Shown here: positions 48,301 to 60,200 of the stretch, one piece after another
Layout: each line of letters opens with the position of its first letter
Position numbering within the stretch: the stretch's first letter is position 1
NCBI RefSeq assembly: GCF_000208865.1
Contig: NC_018398.1
Coordinates: forward strand, 1,178,001-1,242,000
Source: Neospora caninum Liverpool
Lineage: Eukaryota > Apicomplexa > Conoidasida > Eucoccidiorida > Sarcocystidae
Direction: 5' to 3'
DNA: 64,000 bases
Notes under the pieces: model-generated
What the model was told of the DNA's origin: nothing
What the model saw: only the letters and a program-made list of their open reading frames with translations
The model's database searches: none
Position numbers and translations under genes: made by a program

Positions 48301-51300
48301 GCTTTCCGTCCGATGTCGCGCGTTTGTTTTTGTGTCCCTTTTATGCTCGCAGCGGGAGTGTCTTGGTCGCCAGAAGCCGGAAAACCATCAGCCGCAGAAG
48401 CGCCGCCGTGCGGCTCTGCCTTGTGCGCTGCCTCAGACGCATGCTGGATCGCCTGTACGTACACCTGCTTCGCATCCGGCAAGGCCCCGAGGAGGCGGCA
48501 GAGTACGTTCAGGAAAGGCTGCACTTCTTGCCGTCTGACGCGCCAGTTCCGCGCTCGTCCCGCATCTTCGGGTGGAGGCGAAAGAACAGAGGCGGGAATG
48601 TCGAGAAAGACGCGCCGGGAAATCGCGCGGCAAACCCCCAAAAGAAGAGGCGGGTGGGGCGTGCCCAGCATGGAAAGCGAAGAGAGCAGAGAAGCTAGAG
48701 AAGACAGAGGAAGGCCGTCGATCTCCGGGAGGAGACGAGGCGCAAGAACCCTGGGAAACGCAAAAACATAGAGACAGGGCCAGCGACAGAGAGATACGCA
48801 GACCCAGAGACATATGATTATACATGTGCACGTGACGGTATCTCTAGGAAATGAGACACGGAGACTGAGGACGAGGTATGCACGCTAGTGTATTTATAGA
48901 AATGCAAACATATATATATATATGCAGGTATGCAGATATATAATTGTGTGAATGATGTGGATGGTTGTATCTTTGTTCGCTGTCAGGCACATTTGCTCCG
49001 GTCCACGACGCCGGGCCGAGAGCACGTGGAATCTGGAGGAGAGGAGCAAACGCGAGATGAAAGACGCGTCTCTATCCTGCAGGCGTACCCCATCAATCGC
49101 ACGTCCCTGACGAGCGAAGCCTCGAAGGCGCCGCAAACTTTGACGATCGCGAACGGCTCCAGAACTGCAACATTCTTCAGCAGTGACCGGCTCATCGCTT
49201 GCCACACATCGACACGCCTGTACACACTGCCTCCCTGGACACCCGGAGGACGAGCAGACGCAATGGACGAAGAGGAAGCAGGCGACGCAGAAGTGGACGA
49301 AGGACACACAGAAGAAGACGGAGAGAAAGGAGAAGAAGGAGAAGAGAATGAAGGAGAAGAAGGAGAAGAGAATGAAGGAGAAGAAGGAGAAGAGAATGAA
49401 GGAGAAGAAGGAAAGGGAGAATAGGGACGAGAAGAGAGGTCAGACATCCCAGCATGGCCTGGAACGTCAATGACTGTTTTGTGTTTGTCGTTCCGGGAAC
49501 TCAGGTTGTCTTGTCCCCCCAGGGTTCCCACCCACGAGATGACCGAGGCGAGATTCATCGGCGAGAGCACGACCGGAGGAAGGAGCGAAGAACACGCGGA
49601 AGGAGCGAGAGACGAAGACGAGGGAGTCGGCAAAGAACTCGAAGAAGAGGGAGAGGCACGAAATTCCGAAGAGACACCCGAATCAATGGAGGCTTGGGCC
49701 AGACTTCGGCGTGCACCCCGTCTCCTTCTCCCGCGGGCTGAGGGCGGCGTGTCGCAACCGCCAGAGCGTTTTGCGGTGTGCGTCAGGGTCTGTTCCACCT
49801 CCTGCTCGTTGGCTCCATCCTCTTTCTCTTCCTCTGCCTCTCTCATCGGCGTCGCCTTCTGGTCTCCACGCTCCTCCGCGCCGGCCTCGCCTCGCCTCTC
49901 CAGCTGCCCTTGAGTCGCCTGGCTCATGCAAGACGCAAGAAAGCGCCAAAACGGCGAAGCTGCAAGAGCGTCGGCTTTCTGCAGGTCGGGGAAGGCCGCC
50001 CTGTGGGGAAAAAGAGGGAACGGAACAGGCACCTCAGACACTCCCGAAACGCGTGACTGCGAAGAGACGTCTTCGGTCCAAAGTTAGGTACGACCTGTTG
50101 CTTTGCCACAGCGCGTTTATTCGCTGCCTTGAGGCACGATGGTGCACCAATCCACAAGAAGCCGGGCGCGTGAGGCCTCTGGGAAGGCGAGAGGCGGCGG
50201 AAAGCCCCGGCAGTGGCCGCAGTGCCCGAGAAGAAAAGCGCAGTGCTCCAACCGCAGACACAAGATGATCAGTCACCCACACAGAAGAGGCCCAGAAGAC
50301 AAAGAGGAGTGAGAAAGGCGGGGGAAATGAGAAAGACACCGCCAGGAGGGCAAGAAAAAACAGGAAGAGAAACGGAGGGAACTGAAGCGGAGACAAGGGG
50401 GCGTGGAGCACCAGTGAGGCGAGGAAACGAGACGAGGAGAGGGAGAGACCGCGGAGCAAGAAGCATCGAGGCGCCAACCGATTCGAGACACAACGCTGCC
50501 CGAAAACACACAGATCGGCCTTACATGAGAATCATCTCGGCTACGTCGTCGTTGTGGAGACGTGCGGCGGCGAGGCCTTCGCTGCATCCACACACGCGGA
50601 CACACTCTGCATTCACGACTCGCAAGCGTTTTCCTCTTTCACTCCATCTGTATGTACATCCCGAACCATACACGTAAGTGAACAAGTGAACGACAGTTTT
50701 GATTTGGGAGTGGTCTTGGCACCCGCGTTTTGTGTCTCTAGCTTCCCTCTACAACAGCTGCCCTAGAGTTCCCCTGCGCTTTCCGGGCCCTCTGGGGCGT
50801 CACCTGTGGCGCTTCACCTCCGGCGCGTTCCGCCGCTTTTTCTTCTCCGGTCTCTGCGCCAGGGATGCTCTTTCCAGTCCTTCCTAAAGATTTGGAAATC
50901 TTCACCTTCTTCGTCTCTCCTCACCACACAAAGCCAACGTCCTGGCCAGTGGCGGCGCCGTGCACCAACTCGAAGGGAAGACGCTCGGCTGTGAGCTTCA
51001 GGAGATCTCTCGCGCGAGTCTGGAGTTGCGCGTACACGCGAGCGTAGACTTCCTGCTTGCTCTCCGTCCGTGAAGAGCAGAGGAAGACGGGACCGTCACG
51101 CGGGTCTGCAAGCTGCGCACCGGAATGCAGGGAAGCATCGCTGTCGTGCCTTTCCAGAGGACCGCTTCGACTGAAGCTTTCGCGCGCTGAAAAAGAAGGC
51201 ATTCTTTCTCTGATTTTCGCGGGCGGTGCCGTTCTTCCCACAAACAGCGCTGCACGCCGAGAGGCGTCTTGTCCTTCGCTCGAGGCGGCAAGAGGCGGAT

Positions 51301-54300
51301 CACGGGGTATCGTGTCTGTGCCTTCTGTCTCTTGTGCGGTGTCTGTCGCTCCGGTGTGAAAGGCCTTTATTCTTCCCTGTTCTCCCTGAGAGACATCGAC
51401 GGCGCCCGCCTCGACGTTCTCGCTCGGGGCACATCGGTGCCCAACCCCCTCGACATCTCTCTCGTCAGCGTCGCCTTGGTTTGGTTCTCCCGCTCGTCCT
51501 TCTCCTGGGCCACGAGCGATCATGGATCCGCAGAAAAGGGACACGTCGAGGGGTCGGCTCGCCCCGGCGGCAGGCCAAGTCGCCGACTGCACTTCTGCTC
51601 CGTCTCCTCGGAGCTCGGATTCCAAATCCAAAACGGATGTGGCTTCTCTCTCCGGCGCAAGAAGGCGAGAGAGGAAAGCGTCAAACCCCAACGACAGCGG
51701 ACAGAGAGCCAGAGGAGACAACGGAGGAGACAACGGAGGAGACAACGGAGGAGAAGAGAGAGAGGAAGAGAGAGAAGGACAGAGAGACTCCGCGGGGGTG
51801 TGCGCCGGAGGCGGGGCAGTTAAAAGGCCAATACGTGCACAGCACCCAACAAGGCCCGCAAGATCGTGGAATGGCATGGAGTCGCTTAACTCCACAGCTC
51901 GATGAAGCAGGAGAGCGAGAAGAAGTGGATCGTAATCTGAAGGGGAAAAGAGACAGAAAACAATCAGGGAGGGAACCCGCGCTGGCGATGTAGAAGCGAG
52001 CAAGCACGCGGTGCGGAAAGCAAGCAGGAGACTGCAAAAAGACAAACAAGTTGATGGGGAGACAAGCGAGAAACGAGACAAGCGCGAAGCAGACCAAACG
52101 CGCCGGAGGATTTCGAGGAGGACGAAGCCCGAGCAAAAGATAGATTCTCAAGCTGGAGGGAAACGGCGGCAGCGAGGACGAAGAAAAGGCAGAGGACGGA
52201 GCAGACTGGGGAGAGGGGAAGGAAGAAACGAAACACAGGCGAGAATTCGAGAGAAGTTGCAAAGACGCAAGGTGAAACAGAGGCCCAAAACCCAGGAAGG
52301 CATGATGCGGGAGAACGAGAAAAGACGAGAAGGGGAATAAAGCAGAAAAAGTATTCCGACGAGGGGGAGGGGAACGACGACGGCGTAGCTCGAAGAAGCT
52401 ACGGAAGCGAGAATCAGGCGAATGAGAAGAAACGTAGAGAAGCAAAACTTGATGTGGCAGGTCCTCAGCCTGCCTATATCCGTGGTTCTCCAGAACGCGG
52501 CGTCTTTTCGACTTTGCTCCGCTGCTCGGAAACTCCCTGTGACCGAAACAACAGTGCATGCTCTTACGTTTGTATTTCGCGAGGGCGCTGGCGAGAAAGT
52601 GCAGATCGCCGCCAGTCAGTTGCTGTCTCTGGAGGATGAACTGCCAAACCAGTCGACGCCATAAACTGCGGAGATTCCTGAGTTGATCTCGCACGTGTTC
52701 TTCTGCGCCTCTTCCAACACGTCTCGCCTTCAATCCTTTGCCTGGCCTCTCTCCTTGCTCTCTGTCCTTTGCGGGCCTCACTTCCTCTCCTTTTCTTGTT
52801 CTAGTCTCCTCTGGCTTCGTTGCGTCTTCGTTTTTGTCTTCTGCCAGGCACCGCATCTTCTCGTTTCCTGCGTACAGCCTTTTTCCGTCTGCATTTCCCT
52901 TCATAGCCCCGTCCTCTCCTTGCCACTGGGAATGCTGCGAAACCTTGTGCTTCGCCTCTGTGACCGCTTCCGGTCTCTCTTCGTCTTCACGCCGTTCGTG
53001 CGGCGACGCTACTCCCGCCTCCTCTACGTGCTCGTGAGACTGAGACGAATGGACCAGCCGAGAATACGCGCAGGAAGACGGAAGAGCACATGACGCAGCC
53101 GAGGCTGCGAGAGAAGCATGCGCTGACCTTTTTTGTTGTCCAGTTTGAGCCGGAGATGCACCGACACTCGCAGGTTCGTCGTTGAGGGGAAGCGGCGCCT
53201 GCCGGTTCAGCTGTCTGTACAGCTCCAGCAAGGGGAGCACGCGAGAGAAGAGGAGACGCGACGGCAGAGGTCGGTCAATGGGTTGGTGCCGAAGCATTTT
53301 CAGCAATTTCGTGACTGTGGGCAGCAAACAAACACGCAAACAGATTGCAAGCACAACCTGTGAATCAGCGAATCATTTGGCAGGGAACACTCGCAGAGAG
53401 ACGAAGAAGAAGCAAAAACGGTTCGTGCAGTGCTCAGCCAAGCGGAGCAGCATCAACACTCAAGCACGCCTTTCAAAGCTAATATCTGTTTCCATTTTAG
53501 ATGAGGATGTATGTGCGTACGTCAACGGAGAGGCGAAAGTCGATCACGATACGTCTGCAGAGACAAAAAAAGGCTGCGCCACGCTGGTACGAGTCAAAGT
53601 TTCGCAGTCGGCTCATCGCAACGAGCGAAACCAACACACTGCATCAGCTGTCATGACACTCCGCAGAGAGAGTCGCATATAGCAACGACCTCTTGATGCA
53701 AAAGATGATAGGATTTAGAGGCAAGCGGTCAGACGCTTGAAGAGACGGGAGATATCGTTTTCTCTCCGGGTTCAGTCCCTGTGTGCGGTGGTATCCTTGA
53801 GAGTTGAGATGAACAGGTTGCCGGGTGACGAGCTCTTCCACTTCTGTCTCTAGCTGTTCCCTGTGGAGGCATGCCCTACGTTGGTGAGGAAGAGCGACAG
53901 CGTCAAGCAGGTAGGGCGGCAGGTCCTCTGGACTCTCGCGGTTGTCTCGCATCCTGTCTCTGCCTTTCCGTATTTCTTTCGAGCGAAGTTCTCGGCCCTT
54001 TGCCTTCCCGATCCCCCCGTCGGTGTCGGTCGATCGCCCAACAACTCCGTGTCCCAGATGCTCCTTGACGAGACGGGACTGTGACGCGGGGCAGCCTTCG
54101 ACACTGTCTTCGCTGGGAAGGGAACTCGCCGACACGAAAGGCGGCGGTGCCTGTCGCGAAGCCGCCAATCTGCGCTTCGAGAGACTCAACGGCGCCAGCG
54201 AAACAGCCAGGGGAGCTGCTGCCGCCCCCCCCCAGTTTCCTCGCGGTCGCCATTTTCGCTCGAAAAGCGGAAACAGAGAGGTCGCAGATGGAAAAGGGCC

Positions 54301-54483
54301 AGTGGAGGAGCGCCGGGAACGACGGGGCCGCGCGAAAAACGGATCGACAGTGCAAGCTTTCCGGTCCTGGAGAACGGAAGTATCTGCTTGCGCAGGCTCG
54401 GGTCCCAAAGACAGCCCGCTTGATTCACACGGCAGGGAAATCCAAAATCCCGGTCGCCGTGGACACGCGCGTGGCCGCAGCAT
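42329..54483 (-). CDS. Very large helical-repeat protein with mitochondrial-type N-terminus (HPR/FASTK-like, tentative)
   Basis: The proposed exons are 54483-53880, 53314-52568, 51936-50925, 50581-50525, 50000-49089, 48750-48241, 47714-47639, 47273-46515, 46159-42519 and 42470-42329: 2,819 residues with every junction in phase. Helical pairs of a common type recur across exons: LTGGDLHFLASALAKYK joined to HYDPLLLALLLHRAVEL, FHDLAGLVGCCARIGLL, GLAAARLHNDDVAEMIL, LPLSSLASLLSSLSMLG, DEVLLVLRAQRMQHLYHAAL and LLLALLAVCQGGYRLGADL. This resembles the heptatricopeptide/FASTK-like RNA-associated proteins of apicomplexan organelles, though no C-terminal RAP domain is visible. The N-terminus (MLRPRACPRRPGFW) is Arg-rich and lacks acidic residues, as mitochondrial presequences do. 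Low-complexity inserts include Ser/Leu runs and GEEVR repeats. Weak points are the donor of exon 1, the start of the exon at 47273 and the last exon. Confidence 0.65.
45020..45150. repeat. Imperfect 18-bp tandem array inside a coding exon
   Basis: CCTAACTTCTTCTCCTGG and variants repeat about seven times. On the coding (minus) strand they encode (R/G)-E-E-V-R-x units of the large helical-repeat protein. Confidence 0.85.
45880..46040. repeat. GAAGAAAGAGGA purine repeat encoding Ser/Leu/Pro runs
   Basis: The plus strand is a nearly pure purine tract of GAGAAGAAAGAG units. On the minus strand it encodes repeated SSLSSPLSS in the N-terminal part of the 3.6-kb exon of the large protein. Confidence 0.85.
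47318..47630. other. Intron with TA-rich simple sequence
   Basis: This lies inside the intron between the exons starting at 47714 and 47273 and contains repeated TATATCCATCTAT-type motifs. No coding pattern. Confidence 0.5.
48054..48073. repeat. (AT)n microsatellite
   Basis: Ten AT units in the intron between the exons ending at 48241 and starting at 47714. Confidence 0.9.
49318..49422. repeat. 33-bp tandem array in coding exon (Ser/Pro/Phe repeat)
   Basis: GAGAAGAAGGAGAAGAGAATGAAG-type units repeat about three times. On the minus strand they encode repeated SSPSFSSP within the exon 50000-49089 of the large protein. Confidence 0.85.
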
Positions 54484-54533
54484 GCCGGGCCACGGTGACC
54501 CGCAGAAAACCCGCACTGGGGTCTAGGAAATGA

Positions 54534-55278
54534 TCAGGTGATAAATTGAGTGTGACATGGATCCCTAGACAGCCTGTGCAGATCAAAGGGGAGCGCGCGA
54601 CTCAAAGGAGCTCCATCTGAATAGCAAAACAGAACTGCCAGAAAGCAACGGGGCGGAAGCTCGTCGGCCGCTGGGCTTGAACTGGGCACAGAAAAGCGGC
54701 GACACTCGTTGAGGCACCCGTAGGCTGCCACGCCTTAGTTTCCGGGCGAATCAGGGGGACAGACACATTTTGAAAAGCCTTTTTCTGAATGCCTGTAGCT
54801 GAATCGAAGAGCGAGTGGACTGTCAGCTAAGTGAAACGAAGAATCTCCTTTACGAAGCTGCATCTAAAAAAACGCGATACCCAGTACACAGCAACCGGCA
54901 GACATATTGTGAGCGTTTTCAGCGCATGCGCATGCATGCTGGTTCTCGGTGTAAAATGTTGCATGAATCACAGACTTTGGATAATGCAAGGGAAATCAAC
55001 ACCTTAACTGTAACTGTCTAGCCGGGGCATCGAACGGTAATGCTCCAGCAGTTGGTTACAGGAAAGTATGCAATCTCCTGACGCTACAGACACTCAGCAC
55101 CGGAAAGAGTACGTCCAGGCCGACCTGAACAGCGTCTGGTCACGAAATGACCTTGACAAGCAACACAGCGAGATTTGAAGACTCTACAATATATGGCCAC
55201 TTGCGAAAGGAGAGAAATCAAGCGAAAGAAATGGCGACACAAAAGCACAACGGAATCAAGGGACGCACGAGAAATAAA
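54534..55278. other. Intergenic sequence between the large gene and the tRNA
   Basis: I see no coding frame or repeat. The region should contain the promoter of the large minus-strand gene. Confidence 0.4.
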
Positions 55279-55351
55279 TTCCGTCGCCGGGACTTGAACC
55301 CGGGTCGCGCGGGTGAGAGCCGCGTATCCTAACCACCTAGACTACAACGGA
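55279..55351 (-). tRNA. tRNA-Glu(CUC): tRNA-Glu (anticodon CTC)
   Basis: Read on the minus strand, the 73 bases fold as a standard cloverleaf without an intron. The 5' TCCGTTG pairs with 3' CGACGGA (one G-U pair), followed by discriminator A. The D arm contains the A box TAGTCTAGGTGG, the anticodon arm reads GCGG-CTCTCAC-CCGC with anticodon CTC, and the T arm is CCCGG-GTTCAAG-TCCCGG with the B box GGTTCAAGTCC. The anticodon decodes GAG. CCA is not encoded, as expected for a nuclear tRNA. Downstream TTTATTT could serve as a weak Pol III terminator. It stands alone between two protein genes. Confidence 0.96.
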
Positions 55352-57255
55352 TATGAGAGCGAAACATTAAGAGCGCGCACTGAATGCTTCTCTCGACTCA
55401 ACTTCCAGTCTGGCGAGTTTTTGAGCCTGGAGCACAAAACGTGACCAGCCGGATCTGCAGAAATGACTCATCTTCTTGAAAACGAGAGTGGATGCTTACC
55501 CGGTTTCGTGGGAGTAAGTCGGTTCCACTGATGCCAGCTGAAGCCGCATTCCCCGCTGCTACTAGCCATTGACCACTTCCCGGGCGAAACAATGGAAATC
55601 TGCAGCGGTGAAGACATGAGCCTCTGGATACTGCAAGGGTTGACAATTGTAATTGCACTGCGCGTAGAGTTTCAGTTCATAGCTGGAACTAGTCAGCGTA
55701 TCGACAGGCTGAGACAACGATTGTGACAGCGACACAAGAATGTCACCATGTTGAGCGTACAGCAAGGGCTTTGCTTGCTTGCCCCCACTCTTTCTAAGAC
55801 GGTCCCAGAACCGTTACTGTATAACAATGTAAGCGAGTGAGGTTTGGCTCCAAAACGTCCGAAGTTCAAACACGAGGTCTGCCCTGGTGGCAGACACCGG
55901 CGTCGAAAACTGCTTTTCTTTCGAATGCAGTGAACGATACTTCTTCTCAGGCGTGTAACGGAATGGGATCTAAGTATTCTAATTCCTCTCTCCGTTCTTT
56001 CCCAGCGCCTGGCGAGTTCCCTGTATGATTACCGGCTTAACGAAGTCGCCAGTGCTTGCCAGTGCCTCTAGCGGCACTGTGAGCAAGATCGTCACCTGGT
56101 TGTTTCCAAAGCAAACGCACAACTAAAGATCTTATATCCGCACTCATTTTCGGTGGCAGTGCAGTTTCCCGGTGCCGGCGCCACTGGTTGTAATGGAGTA
56201 AAAATCCCCAGAGCGTCTACGGAGTTTCGACTCGTACCCTGACGAAAGAAGGCACCAGAAAGTACACGTTATGAGTATGATATAAACGTCAGAGACTCTC
56301 TTTTCTCTTAGTTGCGACGATGTACAAGAAAGTGGACAACATGAGAGACCGGCGCCGAGACGGTGAAAGGCCATGTCTGATGTTTACTTTCTCTGAACTA
56401 CAAGCAGGGAAGAACAGAAGCCAACTGGAAGCAACTGCCCACAGGCGTTTAGATGGCTTTCTCCACAGCCACAGCTCTGCAGTTGTTCCACGTTCACGCT
56501 GACTCCCGCTGTAGCTCTTCTGTTGGTCATGCGGCAGTGGGGAGTGCCGCCTTTTTGCTACCTTTTGCTTTGTCAGTCGCTCAGCTCAAGCAACGAAAAT
56601 CACCTTTCATGTCCTTGTCTGCTGACAGGCGAAATCGGAAACACGCCAGCCTCACTCAGTACTTTCTTGCTTTTTGGTAACGTTCTGTCTGCGACGAACG
56701 CAGCCAGGACTCCACCACCTCAGAGTGCGCAGTTTACCGGTTGCCCAAAATGCCTTCTAGAGTGGGTGTGTCATGCGTATCGCTGGTTTTCCTTCCATTT
56801 TACCCCTTTTTCTTGTGTTAAGCGCATAGCCGGCAATCTTGCAGTTTTCTAATCAAAAATACGCAACCACCCGATCTGTTCTTTATACCAGGTTTTTACT
56901 GTCGTTATGCGGTGAACCTTGTGAAATTTAATTTGCCTTGGGGAAAAAATCACGCTGTTCTGTTCTCTGGCCCTGCCCGATCTGAGCGCTGGCATTGCTG
57001 GCATGCAGAAACCTGCTCATTAGAAAGATTGGCTCTTCGAGCAACATAAGCCAGTCTGCTTTCCATCTGTGTCTGCCTGTCGGCGGCCAAAACTTGGCTG
57101 ATGTGGTTTAGAATAAAGGTATAAGGTTACTTCTAGGTTGTATACCGAGGCAGTACCCCCGAACGGTACACAATCAGGGCATTACTTTGTCCGTCTAAAA
57201 CGGACCTTGGCCGGCCGGGTTTTTTGCGTAGGTAAACACTGTGGAGACTTCCACA
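55352..57255. other. Intergenic sequence upstream of the PDI-like gene
   Basis: About 1.9 kb with no convincing frame or repeat. It should contain the promoter of the plus-strand PDI-like gene. Confidence 0.4.
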
Positions 57256-60200
57256 ATGGCGCCGTTTCCTCTAACAAAAACGCGAACGGCCTCATCGTGT
57301 ATCTTTCTCATCTACGTCTTCGTGGCGTTCGTCAGAGCTGACCAAGGAGAAACAGCAAATGACGTGGACTCTTTCGGTGCACCCCCATTGGGCCATATTG
57401 TTCGTTCCTCGATTCCTCCCGTTCCGCGGTTGCTCTCCCGGGCGGACAGCGCGGCGAAGGCTTTGAAACCCGCGAAACGGCAGTCTGCTACTCCTCTGCA
57501 AGACTTACATGACTACAATGCTGGTTCTCATTCCCACTCTCCAGGCCACGAAAATCTCGATGGCTGCACGCCAGAAGAGGGCTGCCAAACGCCGCGGCAT
57601 TCAGGGGGAAAAAGGAAGCCCGAGATGTTAAGCACTGCCGTGATGAGTCGTGGAGCAGTATCTCTGACTGATGATAACTACCACGACTTCATGGCCGCAC
57701 ATTCCATGGTGCTCGTTCTATACTATGCGCCCTGGTGTTACTGGTCTCAGCGGACCAGTCCGGAGTTCGATGCGGCCGCTCGCGTGCTGGCCCATGACAA
57801 AACGGACCCGCCTGTGTTTCTTGCTAAAGTCGACTGCACGCAGCATACACAGGTCATGAGGAAAGAAGACATTCAAGAATATCCCACCCTCAAGTTCTTT
57901 ATGCATGGACACCCGAAGGAGTACACAGGTGCGTGGGCGTTTCAGCGGCAACCGTGGCAGTGGGCACTTTGTGGTATCTAAGTAAATCGTGGGCGGGTGT
58001 TAAAGGCAGCGAGGTCTAGCAATGCCGTACAGATAACTGCTCGCGTCGTCCCGAAGAGGACACCCAGCAGAGCAGAGTGGTTGACGAATCTGAAAGGCTC
58101 TGTAAGGCTGTCCCGCAATTTGGGTGTACAGGTGGCCGTAAAAGGGCAGAGATATTGAAATGGCTGCAGGAAAACTTAGACAGGGACCGCATCATTGCCT
58201 CCGTGAATGCCCTGGAAGAAGTTCTGGCCACTCGACAGTTGGGGACTCTTGTCGTCATTGCGGCTCAAGAGTTGCCTAGGCCAGTTGCGGTCCAAGGTGG
58301 TGCTGCACCTTCTTCCTCTGACTCGTCTCCCGCCACTCTTGGGGGACACAACTTTGGGGAAGGGGCCGCATCAGTCACTACACAGAGAGCGCTGAGACTC
58401 GGCATGGCCAAAACGGGGTCTAACTTGGAGGCAAATGCATCTGACTTGGTGACTACTAGCGGGGAGACGCCTCCTCTGTCAGGCGGAACCCCCAGTCGCC
58501 GGGTCCGCGCAGCTGGGCATAGCCGTGGCAATACAGCCGACCAGAAAGACCCCTTGGTTTCTACGTCTGGTGCTGTCTCGCATGCCTCGAAAAAGATCGA
58601 TCGTGAGATATTCGTAAAAGTCTCTCGCATGATGGGCAGCGACGTCCTGTTTGGTGAGATCGCCGACCCGGATGTCCTGCAGTACTACCTTGATATCCAC
58701 GTCAGGCCATACATGAAGACGCGTCTCGACATGGCTCATATTCATGTGAGTGTAACCGTGTTAGGTAGGGAGCAAATCGCCACAGTTTGTCGCCCGTTTT
58801 TTTGATAACCCTATCATCTACCAGCCATGTATGACTGAGGAATCAAACGGTTTTTGGGTGTCCGCGTCCGGAACCTGTAGCCATCTGCAGTTAGGGAGAC
58901 CAACAAATAGCTAGAAGAACGTGAATACCATGTATAGGCAGCAGTAGAGAAGGCAATGGAGATAAAGGAGCGTAATCTGACCGGTTGCTAACGTCCTGTC
59001 AGCCCACGACGGCAGTATACCCCCAGTCAGCAAATCCAGGTGCACCTGTGAGGTCAAAGGGAGGTCCTCAGTAACCGCGGCGCATCGTGCAAGTGTCACT
59101 GGTTTCGTGTGGCCGTGTGCCGCCGTCGCAGCTTCCGTTCATTGCAGCATTTCCGAGTCAGAGCGACAGCGACGATTTTGAGGAGCGTCCCCCCTCACTT
59201 GTAGCCGGTGCAGTCGAGGAGGAGATTGTTATCTACACGGGAGCGTTCAATGACCAAGAAAGCCTTATACGGTTTGTGCAAACACACAAGTTTCCTCCAG
59301 CTCTTCCGTTTACGGGGATCGTAGCGCCCAGGCTTTTCGAAGGTGAGCTACCAATGATACGGACTCTTGATCTGCACTGAAGTGAGCCAAAGGATACGTG
59401 GTTTTAGTGAAATCCCTGTCAAGGATTACTGGCACCAGGAGGGGCTTCTTTGGTGGGGCTTGGCTAGGAGAGCAGTGTGAAGCTTTTGGTCGCATCGCAC
59501 GAAGTCTTACCGGCACCAGTTTCTTGCGAATGAGTTGGGTACGTGTGCCCCAGCAGATTCCCGGCCCAAACGTTCACTTTATGCTTTAATGGTACTGCTT
59601 CTTCATACGCAGATGGTCGTCCGATCTGCGTCATGTTCCTCGATGACGCCAGTTCAGTCAAGCGGAACGGCCAAGTCCACGTTCCCATCGAGCGAACGTT
59701 AGAAATCAGGAAAATGTTCGAGGACGTTGCTTCTACCTACAGAAGCCAGCTCATCTTCACAGTATCAGGTATTTGCACGTCAAGGATAGGTACACTTGCT
59801 GCACGGATTAGTACCTCCGCCAGAGTCTTTATTTGTGACGACTTCTTCACGGTGTCCACGATATTGTTCACTCGCGTAGGCAGGGCCAGGCAGCACCTGC
59901 TTCCTGAGAGAGGAAGGATTCTCGATGGATCCAGTCTCCTCCCCCCACACGCGAGTGGAGGTGTAGCATCCGCTTTAGGGATAATTTTTCAGTCTCTCTC
60001 GGAATGTCTTCCCACGATTACTCGGTTTCCTGTATCAATGGTATCCTCCTCTGTTTACTTGTAGGCACAAAGGAGCCGCATGAAAAGCGACTTTTGACAT
60101 TGCTCGGCGTCGAAGATGATCGGGAGGGTCCCCAACTGCGTATTGTCACTTTTAATCCTAGTGGCAATGGGAAGTATCACCCTGCACTGAAGTTTCGTCC

